A stretch of 64,000 nucleotides of DNA from Anastatus disparis. Taxonomy: Eukaryota; Arthropoda; Insecta; Hymenoptera; Eupelmidae. A program made the position numbers and the translations under genes. The stretch covers positions 922,001 through 986,000 of the forward strand of contig JAFFSR010000307.1 in assembly GCA_017163975.1 (NCBI GenBank), read 5' to 3'. Shown in pieces: positions 58,581-64,000 of this stretch (position 1 is its first letter; the number at the start of each line of letters is the position of its first letter). Under the pieces are notes generated by a model that worked only from the letters and a program-made list of their open reading frames with translations, did not search any database and was not told the origin of the DNA.

Positions 58581-59990
58581 AATATATAAAATACAATAAT
58601 GTTATTATTACTTCATAAAAATCAAAATAAATGAGCTTTGGCTACAATTATAAAAGAAAATCTATCAGAATAATTAATTTTACAAATTACTTATATAAAA
58701 TAAATCCATAAGATGAAGAAGAATTTAAAAAGAGAAGACTTAATATCAAATAAAAATTTTAATTACATTCAAATTAAGAAAATAATCTATATTTAAAAAT
58801 AAACGTTTTTAAAATTTTTGTCGCTATTATTTCTTATTAAAAAAATCTTTTTATTTCAAATTATTATTTGGATCCAAATTCTGCATTAAACTGCGTTTGG
58901 GGATTTGAAAAAAGTTTTAATTTTTCTATACTAGCGATGCAAAGAACAGAAAGTCTAAATTAAAAATTTTATATTGAAAGAAGCGTTAATTAGCATATGT
59001 TTAGAAAATGCTTGCACAGTTAACGGTTATTTTATTTTAAATGGCTGTATTTTAGGTCAAATTTTTTGTCAAAAATTTTTCTTATTGTATTGTAACAAAT
59101 TTTATTTGTAAGCATATTAAAAAAAGACAAAGCATAAGATTTGAACTTGAAAAATTTTTTAATTGCTGCAACGTAACTTCAAGCTTAGCCAACACAGCTA
59201 ATGCACGTTTTTTATTTAAACCAAATTACGTATTTCTATCGCTTCCTCACCCCAAACTTAATTTTTTTTAATTATTTAAACAATTTTCATTATTAAATGA
59301 CAAAATTAATAAAATTAGCATTTTAAGGACAAATACGTTGCATGCTGCACGTCGTTTTTATGATTAAATTATTTTTATTTTAATAATCAATTTCTTCATT
59401 GTTTTTTGAAATATTGTATTTAAATACATTTTTCATGAAAAATAAAGTATTCACTCATTTTACTACATTTATCCCAAATAACAGTAAAAAATATACTTTA
59501 AAAAGATATAATAAACGTCAAAACATAAAAAAATATGTACTTCATACATGAACTGCTATTTTTAAAAATTAACAATATGGATAAAATTTTTTCCTAATTA
59601 ATTGTCGAACTGAAAAAAATTTTAAATGCTTTTCATATCATGGTTCAAAGTTTGGAACCATTGTAATAATTACAAAGAAAATATTGAAATCTATTTTTTA
59701 TTAATTTTTGGCAATGTTAAAATTCTATGTAAATTTTTTAAAAATAATATAAAATTTAAAGTCATTTAATTGGTATAATAAGTCATTTAACATATTAATT
59801 GGCGAGAGCCGTTCATTCACAAAAAATCTTCATTGATTGGACTATAGTCCATTCACCGTTGTAGAAGTCGTTGACGAGACGAAGTGAAGCTGGTCGACGA
59901 TATAGACAATAGCGATTAGACTCGCTTGCTCCTTCTCTCTCTCTCTCTCTTCTATGTACAAGGCAACTGGTCAGCGCCAACTGCGGGATT
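58581..59990. other. AT-rich, no gene seen
   Basis: No coding region. At 59971-59990 the minus strand reads TTGGCGCTGACCAGTTGCC just beyond the LTR-like block, a possible primer-binding site. Confidence 0.5.
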
Positions 59991-59998
59991 TGAAATAT

Positions 59999-60563
59999 AC
60001 ATGCACGTCTACAGCGTACATCCCTTTAAGCGAAGAGAAAATTGTGGCAATATCCCCTTCTCTACGCTTTCCCCATCTCTTTCTGTTATATCTTGCCTCT
60101 CTCTTTGTTCTGTGCGCGAAAAGACAACGTGCCATCATTTCCAATTCGCTCCCACGATGTACTAATCTTGCTGTCTCTTTTCTTCTCCCCATCTTCGTTC
60201 TTCCTCTCTTTCTATCTCTTCTTCATAGTATATTGACTCCTAGCGCACGTGCGGTCGCTGCTATGTATTGATAGTAGCTTTGATCTCTACTTATGGTCTA
60301 CGCTAGCCGCACTGGCGCTCACACACACGGTTTACGAATATGTAAGTAATGGCTGCCACGCGCTCCTGCTAACATCGTTGCTCTCCTCGTGTACCGGTAA
60401 AACAAACAAAAAAGAAAGAAGTTCTCGTCAATTAATTATTTATTCTTTTAATTAAATATATGCGCCTGGGTCGGTGAATGCATCGCTGGTGTATCTGTGT
60501 GTGCGTGCATGATCCGTTAAATCTTTAAATTAAAAAAAAATTATTGGGACGTACCACGTAACA
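59999..60563 (-). mobile_element. Lone LTR related to the gypsy LTR
   Basis: Matches 36960-37525 along its length with scattered changes. On the minus strand it begins TGTTACGTGGTACGTCC and is preceded by a purine-rich GGTGGAAGAGTG (60566-60580). On its other side TGGCGCTGACCAGTTG (about 59965-59980) looks like a primer-binding site. No internal gypsy coding sequence lies next to it in this window. Confidence 0.7.
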
Positions 60564-60597
60564 ACACTCTTCCACCTAGTGTTTCTTTATTTTTCTC

Positions 60598-60634
60598 ATA
60601 TGTCTTAATTTTGTTCTACAAAATTAAGACATAT
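60598..60634. repeat. Perfect 37 nt hairpin
   Basis: Arms ATATGTCTTAATTTTGT and ACAAAATTAAGACATAT with a 3-base loop TCT. Function unknown; it could be the core of a tiny MITE. Confidence 0.85.
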
Positions 60635-61015
60635 AATTCTAATTTTTGTTGAATATAGAAGATTCTTAGTGTTTGAATTTACGCGTACTAACAATCAATT
60701 GTGACATGTATTTCTCGATAATTATATTTAAGCATGTAACTAAATTCTTTTGCTTTGTCTAACAGAACGCTTGAAGCCCTCGCCCGTGAGTGTGTAACAT
60801 GTGAGGTTACTGATACCAATTGTGATTATAATAAAATAATCATTATCTAATTGTGCTTTTATGAACTTTATTTGCTTGGCTTCCCGCACCTTATACTTTA
60901 ATAGGTTATAGCCTAGTCGAGTGTGCATTTTGATGTGTGCATATCAATCAGAAGTGATAAAGAAGAAAAAAATTAAGAGCACGTGTAAAAAGTGAGGTTA
61001 GGTACAAAAAGAACA

Positions 61016-61237
61016 ATGTCGCAAATTGGTAGTGTTGATGCTACGAGAATAGAATTATTAAGTAGAGACAATTATGACACTTGGCGAATACAAGTAGAGG
61101 CCATTCTCATAAAAAATGATGGCTGGGGTTACGTGAATGGTGAGAAGGCAAAGCCCGAATCGGCAGAAGGAAACACTATGGTTGTCAATACATGCATATG
61201 TACCAATCGGAAAGCAAGAGCAGATTTGATTTTGTCT
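61016..61237 (+). pseudogene. Ty1/copia gag, first part
   Basis: Starts at ATG 61016 (MSQIGSVDATRIELLSRDNY) and continues with DTWRIQVEAILIKNDGWGYV and NRKARADLILS, the typical start of insect copia gag proteins, in which a Trp in the YDTW motif is conserved. The frame is cut at 61237 by a 2.2 kb insertion and resumes in phase at 63441. No copia LTR or primer-binding site was found upstream on the plus strand. A TGGTATCAGTAACC on the minus strand near 60810 looks like a copia primer site in the wrong orientation for this gene. Confidence 0.85.
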
Positions 61238-63440
61238 TGTAACATGGCAAATTGACCATGTTACTACATGTAAATTAAGCTTCGTATTTTCGCGCACTAC
61301 GAGGAATATACAGTATTCACGCGTGACAAAAGGAAGCATTCGAGAGCATTATGATGAGCAGGAAACCGCCGAGTACAGTGTAAAGTCAAGCCTACATCGT
61401 TCCACACACGCATACACGCGCGAGGTTCAGCCAAAGTATAGTCTATTTTAGCTACCATGCACACCTATAGCCCTTGTACGCTGTGACTCTAGCAGTCAAG
61501 CTGGGGCATATAGTTACGCGCGCATGTGCGCGAGAGCAAAGAGCGAACAGCAAGAAGGAAGAGCGTCCATTGTCGTTCATTCCGTCTGTCGCCGTCGAGC
61601 GATTAGGTTGTCTTATATTGGCATTGAGCGTGCGAAACGTTTACTACGCTGTTAATATATTAATTCTTTTTCTTTGAGCATTTTGTGCAACGATATTGTG
61701 TGAGCGCGAATCTCGTTGAGATTCTACTGATATCTTTTCTTTTATCACTTAAATAGAGCGTGCCACGTGTGTGCTGTCGTCGCCAGCATGTTTCCTGCAG
61801 GCGATCGTGTACGCATTTTTTCTTTTTGTATATATTCAAGCTAATTATTTCATCCCCATTCATCTTTAGCTTTATTTTTAGCTACTCCTTGTCTTGTGAG
61901 TCTGGCATCCCCTGTGCGTCGTGCGTTATATTCTTCTATTCGTGCATTGTGCAACGGTGTCGCGTCCGTCAACGCGACTTACGCCCAAATTTAGCTATGT
62001 TTCGAATATCTATACAAGTTAAATAAATTACTTAATTATACTGCAGTTCCTTTTTATTTATTGCATATATCAATTTAGCATTTCATACTAAGTGCGGTCA
62101 CCTAATCCCCATGACCGTCACAACTGGTGCAGCCAACGTGGGGCCGACAAAAATTTCAGTGAAATTTTTGTCATAACTTCGGGATTAATTTTGAGCAAAA
62201 GCCAATTGACGCAACAGCGCGGGTCGACTAAAATTTCGCTAAAAATTTTCGTCATTACATCAAGAGTAAATTTAAGCAAAACTGTGAGCAAAAACTGTGC
62301 GACAAAGTGAAGAAGAAAAACTGTGCGAAAAAGCGATTATAGACTGTGCAAAAATAGTGTCAAAAGCAATTCAAAGACTGCGTAAAAGAAGAGAAATTTA
62401 AATTCGTTTCTCGCCACGTGGTCACCATTACTGCAGCACACAAGGGACGCTTGCCGAGTGGAGATACTCTGGTAGCCATCTTTGATTTTGGAGCGTCACT
62501 TAGTATGGTGAAAATTTTTTCGTTTGCAGCAAGGTCTCAGTGGTTAAAACCACAATAAATTTTCTTTATTTCTTTTTGAATTTTTGCTTGCTAAAATTAA
62601 ATTTTTTTTAATAATTGAATTTTTTTCATACTTCAAAACTTTTTTGAGCGTAACTAAAGATAAAATTTTTTGAATATATTAGCACTCGATGGCAAAACGT
62701 TTTTTTAATATATATAGTATGCATACATATTGCATCATATTTGCTATAGTACTTGGTCGTGCAGCGCTAACCAGAGAACAAATCGTTGCTCCGACGGTGC
62801 TACTTAGAGTTTTTGAATAATGCGAACCTAGCCTTCTTACATGAAGCCATACTTATACATAGAGCGCGACGTAGTTTGTCGTAACAAAATTATTTTGAGC
62901 CAAATAACTTTTCTTGTGCATTGTGCCTGAATCGCAAGAAAACATTTTAAAATTTGCTGTGCATTTTTTATAGCTTAAAAATTTTTATAACACTAAGTAG
63001 TTTTTTTTAAGCTTGGGCAACACGACTACGTTCTATTGTACTATATCATATCAGTGTGTTGTCTATATATTTCCTTGTAGCTCCTACTCCCTAAAGCACT
63101 GTAATATATTAACAATATCCTTTCAGCAATTTAATATTTAGCAACGTCATATTCAATTTAGCATTATTACCATTACGCGTGTATTATAGAATTTTAATTT
63201 GACTCGCGACAATCATAGTGTGCCGTTATAGTGCCTACTTATATTACCAGCATTGCCGCTTGCGCTTACCGACCGAATAGAGCCATCGGTACATCATAGC
63301 TCGCTAGTATATTTATTATCTTGGGCGCGCTTTCGCTCTTTAAGAATTATTTTACTTTGTTGTTTATTACGGGCGTGCTATATATTTTATTGATTAAAAC
63401 TAATTTTTTTTGCGTAGCTTTAAAGCAATCTAACGTTACA
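61238..63440. mobile_element. 2203 bp insertion with LTR-like ends in copia gag
   Basis: It begins TGTAACATGG and ends CTAACGTTACA: TG...CA with perfect 6 bp inverted ends. It is flanked by GTCT on both sides (61234-61237, 63441-63444). Removing it and one GTCT restores LILSISPSELKQ in the gag frame. Inside, near 62118-62140, is AACTGGTGCAGCCAACGTGG, which looks like a primer-binding site, followed by GAGCAAAAACTGTGCG words like the leader of an LTR element. The two ends do not look like copies of one another, so this is either one very long solo LTR or an internally deleted element. No protein recognised. Confidence 0.75.
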
Positions 63441-64000
63441 GTCTATTAGCCCTAGTGAACTCAAACAAGCTTGTGGATGTGAAACATCAATGCAAGTATG
63501 GAAAAAATTAAAATCAACATACGCCTCAAAAGGTCCGGCACGAAAGGCGACTCTACTAAAACAGCTTATTTTGCAAAAAATGTGCCCTGAACAAGATGTT
63601 ACAGATCATTTAAGATCCTTCTTCATTACAATAGATAAACTTGGTGATATGGATATAAGGATATTTAAAGATATGCTAACGATTTTGTTGCTGTATAGTT
63701 TACCGGATGATTTTGAAAATTTCCGTTGTGTAATTGAGTCACGTAATGAGCTCCTGAATCCCGAAAACTTGAAGATAAAAATCTTAGAAGAGTACGGAGC
63801 AAGGGAGCAGAAAACTACAACTGAAAATGCTCAGGGAGTGCTTATTGCAAGCAAAAATCAGAAAAATCATTTACATTGACCAAGAAATAAAAATAAAAAT
63901 TCAAGCAATACGTTTAATAACACTTTTAAATTTCGGTATTTTAAATGTAACCGCCCAGGTCACCTTGCAAAGGATTGTCGCTTGAATAATGGTCAATGTC
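63441..64000 (+). pseudogene. Ty1/copia gag, second part, with zinc-knuckle remnant
   Basis: Continues the gag frame: ETSMQVWKKLKSTYASKGPA, then TLLKQLILQKMCPEQDVTDH and LLYSLPDDFENF, the UBN2-type gag domain. A stop at 63879 follows. About 60 bases later the frame resumes with a knuckle reading YFKCNRPGHLAKDC, in which the first Cys is Tyr (TAT at 63937-63939). The window ends within gag, so protease, integrase and RT would lie to the right. Confidence 0.85.

Overview
The window is a eukaryotic, very AT-rich, transposon-dominated stretch. I see no ordinary host gene. Insect retroelement and Helitron lineages, tRNA-derived SINE sequence, TA- and TTAA-targeting MITEs and remnants of an arthropod-type double-jelly-roll/phospholipase-like viral element suggest an insect. 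A hymenopteran with a large repeat-rich genome is a guess only.

Layout. 1-18302: a recent tandem duplication with a period of about 10,557 bp. Each unit has a satellite array (core word TTGGGCCTTATATTTT) followed by a 5.6 kb insert. The insert holds a decayed Helitron-type ORF on the minus strand with an upstream Ulp1/C48-like protease domain, a 1.28 kb solo LTR inside that ORF, a 306 bp Tc1/mariner-type MITE inside the protease domain, a Helitron 3' terminus and an AGCTAA-rich degenerate array. 18303-23660: the end of that array, two adjacent ~1 kb foldback elements set in (TA)n, then a GGAATATTCC-type repeat field interrupted by hairpin MITEs. 23660-29380: AT-rich sequence with a compound foldback. 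29380-35410: remnants of a virus-derived (Polinton/adintovirus-like) element, interrupted by a TTAA-type MITE and by a 5'-truncated non-LTR retrotransposon whose RT active site reads YAND. 36960-43600: a decayed Ty3/gypsy element on the minus strand. 43895-44590: a TA MITE and a C-rich tandem repeat.

44850-54172: a TTGTCGCTAAAA satellite lies in opposite orientations on the two sides of a 4.9 kb core. The core holds a broken Helitron/PIF1 helicase C-terminus and a 146-residue acidic ORF on the minus strand, and an intact four-finger C2H2 ORF and a multi-exon OB-fold/RPA-like gene on the plus strand. The right side ends in a Helitron-like terminus (stem-loop then CTAG) that resembles the one at 6317. 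This is the best candidate here for an unusual, still partly gene-bearing mobile element.

54175-64000: short palindromic elements, a tRNA-derived SINE with a fourfold 19 bp head repeat, a second TTAA element, a lone LTR related to the gypsy LTR, and a Ty1/copia gag on the plus strand split by a 2.2 kb insertion with a perfect 4 bp target duplication.

Most genes are pseudogenes of mobile elements. ORFs that read as intact are the C2H2 protein (50562-50930), the 146 aa ORF (47699-48139), most of the OB-fold gene, and a 573-codon RT frame lacking one catalytic residue. All assignments come from reading motifs by eye; no database search was possible.
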